From NCBI GenBank assembly GCA_034231615.1, contig CM067317.1, forward strand, positions 14,398,022 to 14,462,021: 64,000 nt of DNA, in the 5' to 3' direction. Shown here in pieces: positions 22,500 to 33,812 of the stretch (the stretch's first letter is position 1; the number at the start of each line of letters is the position of its first letter). The notes beneath the pieces were generated by a model, which saw only the letters and a program-made list of their open reading frames with translations, was not told where the DNA came from and made no database searches. Origin of the DNA: Meghimatium bilineatum (Eukaryota; Mollusca; Gastropoda; Stylommatophora; Philomycidae). The translations under genes were made by a program, and so were the position numbers.

Positions 22500-22805
22500 T
22501 TGCCATTAACATTTCTTCTTCCTCTACGTGTGTTCCCAAATTCCTGCAGATTAAAACGATGCAGTGCGGAGAATGAAATTAGTTGTATTATGGTTTACAG
22601 CTTAGCTGAGATAACGCGTCTCTCCGCCAGACACATACTACCTCAACATGGCTTGTGGGTCACTTTGACTCTACGGGATGGTACAACTAACTCCACCCGA
22701 GAGCCTCCTTAGTCATCTCTTACGAGATGCATGGAAGGTAAAAGGTATCGATATTCTTTGCTCCTCGTTCCTGCATCGGCAACACAAGGGCGTGATACTA
22801 ACTCT
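22500..22805 (-). mobile_element. SINE type B, diverged
   Basis: In reverse it follows the type B order: CGAAAG-like head near 22795 (GCCGATGCAGGAACGAGGAG), CCTTCCATGCATCTCGTAAG, CATCCCGTAGAGTCAAAGTG, and the 3' module with CTGCAGGAATTTGGGAACAC and AGGAAGAAGAA tail. It is more diverged than the 38.9- and 42.6-kb copies. Confidence 0.8.
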
Positions 22806-22899
22806 TGTGCCATCAAAATATGAAAACAAGAGAATCTTGACCTGGAAATGCTATTGTTAAAAATAATTCCCATTTGTGAACATGCTACCTGAAATGTTA

Positions 22900-23650
22900 T
22901 ATAATATTCGAGCAAAGTGTTGAGATAAACCTGCCAACTGTTGCAATATTCGAGCAAAGTGTTGAGATCAACCTGCCAACTGTTGCAATATTCGAGCAAA
23001 GTGTTGAGATAAACCTGCCAACTGTTGCAATATTCGAGCAAAGTGTTGAGATCAACCTGCCAACTGTTGCAATATTCGAGCAAAGTGTTGAGATCAACCT
23101 GCCAACTGTTGCAATATTCGAGCAAAGTGTTGAGATAAACCTGCCAACTGTTGCAATATTCGAGCAAAGTGTTGAGATCAACCTGCCAACTGTTGCAATA
23201 TTCGAGCAAAGTGTTGAGATCAACCTGCCAACTGTTGCAATATTCGAGCAAAGTGTTGAGATAAACCTGCCAACTGTTGCAATATTCGAGCAAAGTGTTG
23301 AGATAAACCTGCCAACTGTTGCAATATTCGAGCAAAGTGTTGAAATCAACCTGCCAACTGTTGCAATATTCGAGCAAAGTGTTATCAACATGCCAACTGT
23401 TGCAATATTCGAGCAAAGTGTTGAGATAAACCTGCCAACTGTTGCAATATTCGAGCAAAGTGTTGAGATAAACCTGCCAACTGTTGCAATATTCGAGCAG
23501 TGTTGAGTTCCACCTGCCAAAAGTTGTAATATTCGAAAAAGTGTTGAGATCAACTTGCAAATTGTTGCAATATTCGAGTAAAGTGTTGAGATCAACTTGC
23601 AAATTGTTGCAATATTCGAGCAAAGTGTTCAGATCAACCTTAACTGTTGC
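22900..23650. repeat. 42-bp minisatellite
   Basis: About 17 copies of a 42-base unit with GCAATATTCGAGCAAAGTGT and TGAGATCAACCTGCCAACTG. As 42 is 14 codons, the minus strand stays open for 304 codons (unit LLEYCNSWQVDLNT), and a second frame also stays open. Units at 23500-23650 are the most diverged. The two simultaneous open frames and the lack of any non-repeat domain argue against a real protein. Confidence 0.96.
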
Positions 23651-24185
23651 AATATGAGTTCTTCAATAACAATGTCTTGTGACCGGATGGTCTGACTCAC
23701 GTGATGAATTGTCCAATCGGTATACGTAACCTAAGAACAGTAGATTCTCGTTGTTACAATCAGTATTTCAGTAACCATAATATGTACTTACTGCAGCAAA
23801 ACTTAAATCAAACTAACAAAGCCCGGAACATGGCAATGAAGCTCTGCTAATTATCGGAAACACATACAGTAACACACATAAATTGACACTTCAACTAAAA
23901 TGCTTTTATCAAAACTTACATGCATTAACATAAAAACGGCACCAAAAAAACCTTCATTTTTTGTTGTACATGTTTGTCTTCATAAAAGTCTTTTGGTCGA
24001 AATATCGATTTGTGCGTTATTATATGTGTTCCTAGTGATTAGCAAAACTTCATTACCCTGTACCAAGCTTTGCCAGTACAGTATCCAGTGGAGAGTTTTT
24101 ATGCCTTGTGTTAAGCTCAAATGTTTTGATTGCTCAAACTAGCTGGTTATTAAAATTCTTACGCACATTGTCCGAAGTTATCCAT
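23651..24185. other. unassigned apart from the motif at 23973
   Basis: AT-rich, no gene recognised. Confidence 0.4.
23967..24010 (+). other. hammerhead-like core motif, copy 2
   Basis: TTCATAAAAGTCTTTTGGTC is followed by GAAATATCGATTTGTGCG. It has the same order and spacing as the copies at 14.99, 32.34 and 33.77 kb and pairs GTC/GGTC across a TTTT loop. Diverged copy; function not inferred. Confidence 0.4.
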
Positions 24186-24189
24186 GTGA

Positions 24190-24410
24190 TTGTTACCAAA
24201 GGACGCCCCTCTGTTTAGTGTTACCAAAGGACGCCCCTCTGTTTAGTGTTATCAAGGACGCCCCTTTGTTTAGTGTTATAAAGGACACCCCTCTTTTTAG
24301 TGTTATCAAGGACGTCCCTCTGTTTAGTGTGCTCATTGACGCCTCTCTGTTTAGTGTTATAAAGGACGCCCATCTGTTTAGTGTTATCAATGATGTCTTT
24401 CAGTTGAGTG
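24190..24410. repeat. 27-bp minisatellite
   Basis: Eight copies of ACGCCCCTCTGTTTAGTGTT followed by ATCAAGG, with increasing divergence to the right. The period gives open frames on both strands (unit SLITLNRGA on the minus strand), not a gene. Confidence 0.94.
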
Positions 24411-24423
24411 TAAGAAGAAAGAC

Positions 24424-24479
<56 letters not shown>
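24424..24479. repeat. (TA)n microsatellite
   Basis: Pure TA run of about 28 repeats. Confidence 0.97.
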
Positions 24480-24481
<2 letters not shown>

Positions 24482-25075
24482 GTCAAAATAGTTATCATCC
24501 AACACGGAACGGGAAATGTCAGTTACCACATGCTGAAGGACACACGGATTATAAGATCAGTGCACCTATAGACTTGTCCAGAATTTCATGAGGATGGTCG
24601 GGAAGTTAACTAAGTAGGAGTCATAAGTCATTTGTGGATAGTGATAATTCATTTTGATTAAGGAGAGTTGATTGATTGATCAATCAAGTAATTATTAGTG
24701 AATTTATCAGGTTATTATTAAAAATGAAGTCGGCTATTTCATTAACCTTAATCACAATCAATGCTAACTCCTTGAAGTGGAGATGGGGGCTCTGTCCAAT
24801 CAACAGAGAATGGAAACTAAGATTGGCCAGGCCATCCCTGACATCGATCAGGAGCAGAGTCCTGCTTAAGTAAGCGCTGGTGCTTACGTCGAATACTAGA
24901 CCGAGACCAACAAACATGGTATCACGCAAAACGACTAGACAGTATGAAAAAACAAACCAAATAACTTTGATGGACTGATAACGATGTTATTGATGGACAA
25001 CAATACCGTCGATGTCACAACGTTTCTCACTGAAGCAAGATGCTAACTGGCAGAGGAATATGTAGATAACAAGAG
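24480..25075. other. unassigned
   Basis: No recognised feature. Confidence 0.4.
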
Positions 25076-25078
25076 ATT

Positions 25079-25306
25079 CAAACTTGACAGCAGTTTCTGC
25101 TCAAAGACAAGATATAATCAAACTTGACAGCAGTTTCTGCTCAAAGACAAGAGATATTCAAACTTGACAGCAGTTTGTGCTCAAAGACAAGAGATATTCA
25201 AACTTGACAGCAGTTTTTGCTCAAAGACAAGATATAATCAAACTTGACAGCAGTTTGTGCTCAAAGACAAGATATAATCAAACTTGACAGCAGTCTCTGC
25301 TCAAAG
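25079..25306. repeat. 40-bp minisatellite
   Basis: Six copies of AACTTGACAGCAGTTTCTGC followed by TCAAAGACAAGATATAATCA, with TTTGTGC and TTTTTGC variants. Confidence 0.95.
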
Positions 25307-26515
25307 AACGAGTGAAACGTAATAGAAGGCACTTTGTTAATCTACATAGAACATCGACCCTTGGTAGCAACATACTAGAGCTTGTCATGATACAGCTAAG
25401 TGGTTGATATAATACTAAATATCTGTAGTGCGTAAAATATAACAGAATTTCTTCCAAAACGTCGGATTATTCATTACCAGCATTTGCTAGTTCTCTCAAG
25501 GATGTGAGTCAGCCTGAACAAGAGTGATAAAAGTTTTAATGTATGCATTTCTTTTGTTAATAAACGTTATTCATACTTGTTCCTCAAGGTCTTCTATTAC
25601 TATTCTATATTTCCTAAAGGGAAGGGGGGGAGTGGGGAAAGGGGGGTGGGGAAAGGGGGAGAGTGTTGTCGAAATGCCTTATGAAATACAACATGACTTT
25701 AGTATTAATAAGCTTAACCAAAAGGTGGTAAAACTCCCTCCTCCCAACAATTATCCGCAATCTGCGAAAAGGTCATACAAATTCAAATTTTTTATAACAA
25801 ACAGAATTTCAATAAAAATGGGAGAACGATCTTTTATTTTTAGATACCAATCCATACTGAAAATGTTTCTACGGGCCTGACTGTGTATCTTACCAGAGTT
25901 CACCCAGTGAATGAATCAGCTTTATTGGGCTCTGGTACAATACGGTGATGTGAACAGCTGTTTTTACTGTCACAGGTTTCAGCTTATTCGTTAAATTTAT
26001 GTTTTTAATATTACAACCGGATATCAATGAAGGAGTGTTGTTTTAGAGGGAACGTATACATTCAAATCTTTCACAAGAAATGTATTGCGCAACACAACAG
26101 TATTTGCCAGTATTTGAATAGGTTTCATCTTACTGTTTACCAGCGATCTATTCTCTTCAGTATTTACACATTTACAAAATATACACCGCCCACAAATCTA
26201 CTGGCAAAAAGTCACGCTATTTCTGCAAGATTTGTTACGCCTACTGAAAGCTTACATAACGTGGTGAGCAATCACCCTCAATGTTTAGTACGAGTCCTTC
26301 GAAAATGCAGCCCTGTGGAATAATCGGGACTAATACTTCTGATGTGAAGCAATTTGACAAATCCCGTGATATGCATTGACTGTCGACACACAAATATATA
26401 CAAAGTGACTAATATACATAACCGACAAGTAAAATCACGTGGCTTTATAAGGATACATTTCGATGAGTCCACATATGAGGCCAATAGTATAGTCACTGTT
26501 TTGGAAAAAAAATGA
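25307..26515. other. unassigned, G-rich tract at 25617-25665
   Basis: A GGGGA-rich tract is the only compositional oddity. Several short ORFs of 98-118 codons occur without recognisable motifs. Confidence 0.4.
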
Positions 26516-26517
26516 AA

Positions 26518-26795
26518 CATTCTAGTATTGGAACACATCAAAAGACAAAAGACCAAGTGGTTTTCACACGCTTCCAGACTACCAACAGATAGCATGCTAC
26601 AAATAGCCATGACACGTAGACATAACGACTATAAAGCCAGAGGCAGGCCATGTAAAATATTGATCACAGAAATAAAAAAGAGGCCACAGAAACAAATTTA
26701 CAAACAACATACAAGAAGGCCATCTCCAGAGAACTCTTCCACCCCTGACGCCGCAAGGCAAATAGGACCACAGCGTATAGATAGATAGATTGAAA
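26518..26795 (+). mobile_element. LINE ORF2 C-terminal fragment
   Basis: The plus strand reads IKRQKTKWFSHASRLPTDSM and YKARGRPCKILITEIKK, then SSTPDAARQIGP. This is the W.GH..R.P...M...RGRPR.RW tail of a LINE, near the type at 12110-12650. It ends in a short GATAGATAGATAG tail at 26779-26790. Confidence 0.78.
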
Positions 26796-26865
26796 AATTG
26801 TATGTGTTTAACTAAAAGAAAAATAAATAAAACATATGTTACTGCATGTTTTCTTGTAAAGAAGT

Positions 26866-26943
26866 GCTGGGATTGCCATATTAGAACCCGGTAACTCAAG
26901 GGTCTTAGAACGGCGTTCTAACCACACGACTATGCGCTCCACT
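26866..26943 (-). mobile_element. tRNA-like SINE head
   Basis: On the minus strand, GGAGCGCATAGTCGTGTGGT then TAGAAC and CCGGGTTCTAATATGG resemble A and B boxes of a tRNA. An intact cloverleaf with paired acceptor ends is not evident, so I call a SINE head and not a tRNA gene. The body would continue leftward and was not delimited. Confidence 0.65.
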
Positions 26944-27235
26944 CAATAATCACAAACAAATAATCACTTAAAATGATGACATCATCAACATGTTTCTGGA
27001 ACCTGAACTAAGGACGAGAAACAGTAACAGTCACTTGCCATGCATGTTTCTAAAATTAACTAGTTAGGTTTCACCCGTGACTCCGCGTATAGATAACCTA
27101 CGAGCAGAATGAAAATAAGCCTTCATACGTGACGATTTTGATTATCCCCGTGCTTTTGTGTAATTCACTGTTTTATATATATACTTTGTGTAAAAGGGCT
27201 AAATTTTAAAGAGCCAAGTTACAAGCCGGACTGTG
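26944..27235. other. unassigned
   Basis: No feature seen. Confidence 0.4.
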
Positions 27236-27239
27236 CAGC

Positions 27240-28540
27240 TGGAAAGAAAAAACAGAATCGCTGAACCTTGAATGAGACACTGGGAAATTACAGAATCTGG
27301 TATAAAACAAACTAAATGATGAAGGTACATGGAGAAATACAAGGAGCATACTTTATAAAGATAAAAACATTTTAACATGTAAACATGCAGCTGAAGATGA
27401 TTACTTTGCAGACTCCCTTGCAGAAGACAACGACATCAAAATTAGCCCAGACAAACAACAGGAGGTTCGAGAGAACCAGCAAAATATTGAACAAGACGAA
27501 CTTATACCTGAAGTCATGGATGCACCAATCACAATACAAGAACTGGAGCATGCATTATCCAGATCTTCAATACAAGCTGGACTACAGGTAATGTTCCACA
27601 GGCATGGATGGAAGCAATAATGATATCACTTCTCAAATCAAGAAAAGATTACAACGCAGTCTCCAATTACAGGCCCATCAGCCCCACAAGCTGTCTATGC
27701 ACAAACAATGTGACGCATTATCAATCTTAGGATGCAGTGGTACCTTGACAGTGAAAACCTTCTGGTATCGCAGCAAGCAGGTTTCAGACAGTGCTATTCT
27801 ACTGAAGATCAGGCAACCTACCTCTCCCAAGAGATTGAGAACACCTTCCAAGATAAGAAACTGGTACTCGCAGCATTGATAGACCTCAGGAAAGCATTTC
27901 ACAGGATTTGGAAAGAAGAACTCTTAAAGAAATTGTGAAATTGCAGGTTTAAGAATGTACAAATGGGTAAAAGCATATCTGCGTAATAGAAGAGCCAGGG
28001 TACATTTGGATGGTCGCAAGAACAGGAAAGTCCTACTGCGTCATGGATTCCCACAATAAGCAGTCATGTTAGTAAAACTTTTCTTACTACCACACGGGAT
28101 CAAAGTAGCAATGTATGTTGACGACCTGGTGATCTAGTGCACGGAAGAACACGTCACAGTGACCATTAAACAAATTCAAATAGCTATTGATGCCTTAACC
28201 CTATAGGCAAATAGATGGTGCAGATAAGTGCAGATAAGATAGCATTAGCACAGATAAGTGCAGATAAGATAGCATTAGCACAGATAAGTGCAGCACTACA
28301 CTCTTTACATCCTCACCAAAAACAAAAATCTGGTGTTATCAAGATAGACGAAGAACTTTTGAAAGAAGACGAACAACCCACATACCTCGGAGTTACTTTT
28401 GATGATAAGCTGACATGGAGGCAGCGCATAAACAAAGCAACAACAAAAGCCAGGAGAAAGTTAATTATCCTGAGAAAACTAAGTGGAACCACATACGGGA
28501 GCCAGTGGGAATATACTCCACATCTCAAGGACATCAATTC
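27240..28540 (+). mobile_element. Jockey/I-like LINE, reverse transcriptase region
   Basis: Broken plus-strand frames give, in order, EDNDIKISPDKQQEVREN, VMDAPITIQELEHALS, VPQAWMEAIM and NYRPISPTSCLC-type text. There follow QQAGFRQCYSTEDQATYL, LIDLRKAFHRIWKEELLKKL (first catalytic Asp), VAMYVDDLVI (the YVDD-type active site) and TYLGVTFDDKLTWRQRINKA with ARRKLIILRKLSGTTYGS. This is the RT domain and the following thumb region of a non-LTR element. A small tandem duplication of a 30-base segment (GATAAGATAGCATTAGCACA) lies at 28215-28290. Compared with relatives it lacks a stretch near 27590, so it also has an internal deletion. The RNase H piece at 11.3-12.1 kb is probably the same family. 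Confidence 0.85.
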
Positions 28541-28667
28541 TATCTTCCAACCATTTGTTCATTGTCCATGTTTTTGAGCCATACACTAATGTAGAACAGA
28601 TGTAGCGTGCTATAATTAACATTTATTTATGTGTTTGAGATATGTCATTAAAGTATTGTGTGGCGCA

Positions 28668-28852
28668 AATCTTTGTGTTCTTTATAGCCATAGAGGAAGA
28701 TAGTACATAACAAATGCTTGTGTTCTATATAGCTATAGAAGAGGATAGCACATAGCAAATGATTGTGTTCTATGTAGCTATAGAGCAGGATAGCACATCG
28801 CAAATCTTTGTGTTCTATATATCTATAGGGCAGGATAGCACATACCAAATGA
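28668..28852 (+). repeat. ~54-bp tandem repeat, four copies
   Basis: Units contain TTTGTGTTCTATATAGCTAT and AGAGCAGGATAGCACATAGC. The array ends exactly where the LINE piece at 28854 begins. Two reversed copies are at 21408-21495. Confidence 0.92.
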
Positions 28853-28853
28853 C

Positions 28854-29345
28854 ATGAGGAAATTATTAATATCTAAACAAATTACAAACAAGTTAAAAAT
28901 GAGAATTATAAAATGCTACATCTATTCTATATTAATGTATGGCTTAGAAACATGGACACTAAATAAACAATTAGAAGACAAAATTGATGCCTTTGAGATG
29001 TGGGTATATAGAAGAATAGGGAGAACATCATGGAAAGAGAAGAAAACAAACAAAGAGGTACTAAAAACACTTAATATGAAGAACGATCTACTAAGAGAAA
29101 TAAAGATCAGGCAAATAAAATACTTTGGACACATTAAAAGACTCGACACCTTATTGAAGACCTTACTTGAGGATAAAGTCAAAGGGAAGTGAGCAAGAGG
29201 CAGGCAGAGATACAAGTGGGAGAGTAACATCACACGATGGACAGGTTACAGCCTAGCAGTGTGTACCACCAAGACAATAGACAGGAGATGTTGGAGATAC
29301 GTTGCAGCCAACCTCCGTTGCGGAGGCGGCACTTAATGATGATGA
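28854..29345 (+). mobile_element. LINE 3' fragment with C-terminal ORF2
   Basis: A 112-codon frame reads KMRIIKCYIYSILMYGLETW then DAFEMWVYRRIGRTSWKEKK and QIKYFGHIKRLD. After one stop it continues as RGRQRYKWESNITRWT and CGGGT and ends in a GATGATGATG tail. This is the C-terminal part of a LINE ORF2. Relatives in the window are at 21720, 49464-49690 (minus), 45960 and 62730. Its frame is better kept than theirs, so it is a younger copy. Confidence 0.87.
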
Positions 29346-29459
29346 TGTTGTCGATATGCAAATGCTGTTGCGTAGTTCTATTCTTGGCAGCATAATTCCG
29401 TTTTTAGAAAAGTGCAGAACTTCTGAAGTTGACTTAGCGATCCATACAGTAAGTTACTG

Positions 29460-30265
29460 ACTGTTAAGGGTGCCCAAAAGAGTTTTTACCTGGTAGTTGA
29501 AAGGTAATGGAAGTCAATAAGGTACTGTTCCACCGTGTTGGAATGAAAGCAGTGTCTACAAATGGGTAGTTGCTGGGGTCTAATACAGTTTAAATGGATA
29601 TTAACTCCTGTTTGAAACTGAAAGATAAGTGCTTGATTTCTCTTGCAGAGTTTGTTTATGTTGTCATTGTCCTTTGGCCGTACCATTTTACTAAATACAT
29701 TTCACCAGCCCATTTGCCCATCTTTTCAACTAGATAACCATGGTGTTGGTTTTGAGAATATGTTTGACTGTTCACATACTACAGGGCTTGGTTTTTGCTG
29801 TTTTGATGCCTCTCTTTTTGAAATTCTGTCTGCTGTTTCGTTTCCTAATAGATTGATATGCCTAGGGATCTATTGAAGGGTCACACTGTTTGGATATGCG
29901 GATGTTAATTTGTGCGCTGTTTTTGCTATGTAGTGCATGCTTTGATTTTAATATGGGTTCTGTTTTAGTGTCTCCAAAACAGACACGGAGTCTATAAAAA
30001 TGAGTATACCTGATGGTTTATGTTCCATAATATCAAAATATTTGTGCACTATTTCACCGACTGTCTTGATGGCCTCAGCCTCTGCTCCATAATTAGAGCA
30101 ATTTTCACCACAAGAGTTACAAAACTCGTAGGCAGATCCATCATAGTGTTGTATACGGATGTCGTATCCTGCAAGCAGGTGGCCCTGAAAGCCGATACAT
30201 CAGGGTATACCTTGATTGCTAATGATTGATAACGGTTTATCGTTTCTAGGGCATATGTTTTCAAG
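29460..30265 (-). mobile_element. LINE fragment with RNase H domain
   Basis: Minus-strand pieces, in order from 30265, are RYQSLAIKVYPDVSAFRAT (first RNase H block with the catalytic Asp region), LPTSFVTLV and then GIPRHINLLGNETADRISK. The latter matches the G(I/L)PGNE.AD block with the last catalytic Asp. KLCKRNQALIFQFQTGVNIH and PICRHCFHSNTVEQYL match the C-terminal Cys/His part. Stops and shifts are numerous. It is a different subtype from 11.3 kb and 59.4 kb. Confidence 0.8.
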
Positions 30266-30362
30266 ATTATTGGTAGTGTTCTCTTATTGGCTGTTTTATC
30301 TAATAATTTTGTTGGGATAGTTGGTTAGTGCATATCTAATGTCTAACTAATTGGATATATTA

Positions 30363-30580
30363 AGCGGTTCGTGGTGCCTGGGACGATTGCGAGTTACTTC
30401 AATATATTTTTGTTGTAGTCACTGAGAGGTCATATGGTCCTTACTAAGAACCGCTGATATAAATAATGGAAAATATTACAATAACTGCTGCATCCTGAGA
30501 CGAGTGACTCTCAATGTGTGATTTTGTTTTAACCACCCGAGGATGGCATATGACCCCCATTGAGAACCTCTGATATAGAC
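30363..30580. mobile_element. hAT-like terminal fragments
   Basis: Two adjacent stretches end in AAGAACCGCTG (30452) and TTGAGAACCTCTG (30575), each preceded by CATATG-containing sequence. Read in reverse both look like CAGNGGTTCTNA hAT termini. The opposite ends were not convincingly found. Confidence 0.35.
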
Positions 30581-30599
30581 CATGCATCAGTGGTAGATA

Positions 30600-32330
30600 C
30601 GTAGGTAGTGCTGCAGAAGCAGACATGTTGAATGAGAACCCAATAATTGGTTGCGTATATATATATTAAGACTGAGGCAATATAGCTGCAAATGGCGCAC
30701 GAATATTCTTTGACACAGCTGGTCAAAAAAAGAACTGCATTAAACCAATCACTTACAGAAACCATCAACATACACACCCTTAAACGTCCACCAATGAGAG
30801 ATTAAGCATACCTCTGTCATCATGAATGGGTATTAAGCCCACTCAATAACTACAATAAAACATGACGTATGGTATGACGTCAGTGAGAAAGTGACAGCTG
30901 GTCATCTGTTACAACGTTGTCCAATATATGAGCATTATTGAAAAGATGTACATGGCCGCTGTTGCCAGTAGCACACATATAGACGCTTATTGAGATATCA
31001 ATAACTGTCGATTGAATATTGCTTTCTGTAAGAATATTGAATTTGTAAAAGTGTACACAGAGGTAAGAAATAACATTTGATATCGAACAACCTAGAAGGA
31101 TATCGCGTCTGCACATGTTAGGTGTCGTTGACCTCATGCAAGATTTCTTAATTTTTCTTGTGATAGAATATATTTCTTTTTCAACGTATTGCGTATTCAC
31201 AAGATCTGATGTTATTTGTAATAGGGTGTTATAGCGTGACTTGAGTCGGTAGAAAAACAGATATGCGAACAGATTCAAAACAAGCCTTTTTGCGTCATGT
31301 TTCCCATTGTTTCACTACATTTTGTTGGCAGGAGGCAGAAATTATAGTCGTTTTGTGAGTTGGTGAAACATCGGTATCGTGGCAAAGTGTTCAAATTGTT
31401 AGTATTCAGTTCACGCGGTTTATAGCTAGAAACCTGGTTCACACGAGAATCTGGACCTACTGAAGATAATCTCTTGAACTGCAGAGCAACGTGGTTCTGT
31501 GTGATATTCTTGACAGGCATTGCATTGCTCGTTTGAGAATGATAAAACTTATGGGTAAACACAAATGTAGTCCGTACTCAACCATTTTAATCATTTGAAG
31601 TTTGTAAGCAGTTTCAAAAGAATAATTATAATGTTAATGATTTTCTGCTGACAATTGAGTTATCTGACAAAGCTCGAACATTGATTATTTGTCTTTGTAC
31701 ACTTTCGTGAATAATTATTATTTTTGTGTTTGCCGTTCTTCTATATAATTCCTTTATGTCTTCTTTCGTTTTTGTATGTCAATATGTGATTATTTTGTAC
31801 TCTGCCATTTTGTTATTGTTAAATCATTTACATATTTAGATTTTGATTTCCTCGTTTTTATTGCAGTTGTCTCTTCGATGGGTGCCCACACATATATAGT
31901 TATTTGTATATGCATTTCGTTTTACATGGTTCTATGTATCCACACAATTACTTTGGGCCACACATTTGTATGTATACATATGCAGTTGTTATAGCATTAT
32001 CTTTATGTGAACGAACGTTTATATTTACATTAATATATGTATATGTTTCTATGTGTATGAATGTTCATGTTATTATTTATGCGAGAAAGTGTTTATGTGC
32101 ATGAATGTTCATATTTATGTATACATATATATATGTATATTTATGTGAGCGCTTTTTTATGTTAATGCACGTATCTCCATTCTGTGTCAATGTGTATACC
32201 TATTCTGGTGTGAGCCCTTTCCTGTTCGTTTCGTTTCCACATATATTTACGTTTTTATGTACTTTCTGACCTTCCGGCATATCATTTCCGTTGGACGTTG
32301 TGATAATTTTTCTATTCGTCGTCTTTTAAT
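30600..32330. other. unassigned
   Basis: Long stretch with no motif I recognise. ORFs of 132 codons (30880-31278) and 95 codons (31275-31562) on the minus strand have no family signature. 31860-32220 is rich in TATGT/TTTATG. Confidence 0.4.
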
Positions 32331-32337
32331 AATTTGT

Positions 32338-32385
32338 ATGTGTCTTGATAAAGACCTTTTGGTTGAAACGTTGAATATGATGTGT
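32338..32385 (+). other. hammerhead-like core motif, copy 3
   Basis: CTTGATAAAGACCTTTTGGT is followed by TGAAACGTTGAATATG. GACC and GGTT can pair (with G-U pairs) around a TTTT loop. It is the copy with the clearest stem. Confidence 0.5.
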
Positions 32386-32690
32386 GTATTGTAATTTTTA
32401 TGATTTCTTGTGTGCTCATCATTGCCCATCATTACCCACTAGTTTTAGATATAGTCTATGGTGTCCCATTGAGACGATATATAAACCTGTGTTTTACGTA
32501 AGTCTAATTGTTGTTACGTTTCACGCAGTTACCTTGTATTGATTCTCACAAACTTTGTGATTTGGTCACTTTGTGGTTTGTGGTTTTATTGTTTTATTGT
32601 AGTTATTGTAGTTATAACGGAGAATTCCATTTTCATAGCTGTCCATCTATGGGCAATTGAGGGCGTGAAAAGAAGAGAAGGACACGGCCT
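32386..32690. other. unassigned
   Basis: No feature seen. Confidence 0.4.
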
Positions 32691-32694
32691 TGGA

Positions 32695-33170
32695 AGTATT
32701 CATTCATTCATTGGTACCATGCCATCCGGTGTAGGCGATCATGTCTCTCCACAGTCCTCTGTTTCTTATACATTTAAATATAGTTTCTGATGATTCTGCA
32801 TCATGCCAGGCTTTCAAATCATCCAACATTTTCTCACATTGTCTTCCTCCGTCTCTCTTACCATCGATCTTTCCAGTTGTTACGATGTTCTCCAACCCAC
32901 TTCTTCTCATGACATGACCCAGAAATTATGATTGTCGTCTTCTAATACAGTTAATAATTTCTCTATTTGAATTGATCATTTGTAGAATTGTAGCATTACT
33001 CTTTTTAGCTGTCCATGATATTTTCAACATTATTCTATAAAACTGTGGCCTCCAGATGTTTTCTTGCAATAATGTCAATTGTCCATGCTTCACTACCATA
33101 TAACAGTATGGGCTCTATGTAACATTTAAGTATGTTCTTTCTTGCTTTTTTCTATTGATAATGAATTATT
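32695..33170 (-). mobile_element. LINE 3' fragment, AATG tail
   Basis: The minus strand encodes a MRRSGLENIVTTGKIDGKRD, GRQCEKMLDDLKAWHD and RGLWRDMIAYTG tail, preceded (33000-33160) by a shifted VRAMTLQ/KLEAT..W.YRR-like block. The same tail in better frame is at 52915-53460. It ends in (AATG)n, read as CATTCATTCATT at 32699-32711. Confidence 0.8.
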
Positions 33171-33233
33171 ACACAAGATGTTCCACATTTTCTGGAATTT
33201 TGCTTGTGCCCTGAAGTATAGATAATGTTAACG

Positions 33234-33405
33234 CAGTGGCTAGCGTGGGTCAATGGCGCCCGGGGCGGAATCATAATTTTCCGCCCTTGTGACATGACAA
33301 AAATTTCAGTGATTGTGAAAGACTGGACGAAAATAAATTTGCCGCTCTCCCGATGATGCCGTCCGGGGCGGTCCGCACCTCCGTCCCCTCCTCGCTACGC
33401 CACTG
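33234..33405. mobile_element. hAT MITE with exact 8-bp target duplication
   Basis: The 172-base element starts CAGTGGCTAGCG and ends CGCTACGCCACTG, imperfect inverted ends of the hAT type. TGTTAACG is present on both sides at 33226-33233 and 33406-33413, an exact 8-base duplication. The interior is GC-rich (GCGCCCGGGGCGG, GTCCGGGGCGG) unlike its surroundings and has no coding capacity. Confidence 0.95.
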
Positions 33406-33437
33406 TGTTAACGACTGGACAGGATTCAGTTTCTCCA

Positions 33438-33622
33438 CACTCAAACAAGGAACTGAGAACACAGCGGTATGGTGCGGTTTGCACACTCAAACAGGGAACT
33501 GAGAACACAGCGGTATGGTGCGGTTTGCACACTCAAACAGGGAACTGAGAACAGAACGGTATGGTCCGGTTTGCACACTAAAAATGGAACGTAGAACAGA
33601 GTGGCATGGTGCGGTTTGTATG
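33438..33622. repeat. 46-bp minisatellite, four copies
   Basis: Units CACTCAAACAGGGAACTGAG followed by AACACAGCGGTATGGTGCGG and TTTGCA. The fourth copy is diverged. It starts 25 bases after the hAT MITE's target duplication. Confidence 0.93.
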
Positions 33623-33767
33623 CTGTTACAAAATGGCACCCCCTATGTGTATGGAGTTTTTGCTGATGATAATGATTGTGATGGTGACACACAACCAGGC
33701 TTGAGTTAATTCGTCACATGTGACTGGCGCAACCAGGCTCGAGTTAATTCGTCACATGTTGTCTTGT

Positions 33768-33812
33768 GTTTGTTCTGATGAAGGATTTTTAGTCAAAACG
33801 TCGTCAGTCACT
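33768..33812 (+). other. hammerhead-like core motif, copy 4
   Basis: CTGATGAAGGATTTTTAGTC is followed by AAAACGTCGTCAG. It is the only copy with the full CTGATGA string. Weak GAT/GTC pairing flanks the T-rich loop. Confidence 0.45.

Noticed and set aside
22709-23623. 304-codon minus-strand ORF
   Set aside because: It is the 42-bp minisatellite read in frame; a second frame is also open over the same bases, and the non-repeat end overlaps a SINE.
26866-26943. tRNA gene on the minus strand
   Set aside because: Only box-like segments match; the cloverleaf is not supported, so a SINE head is the better call.
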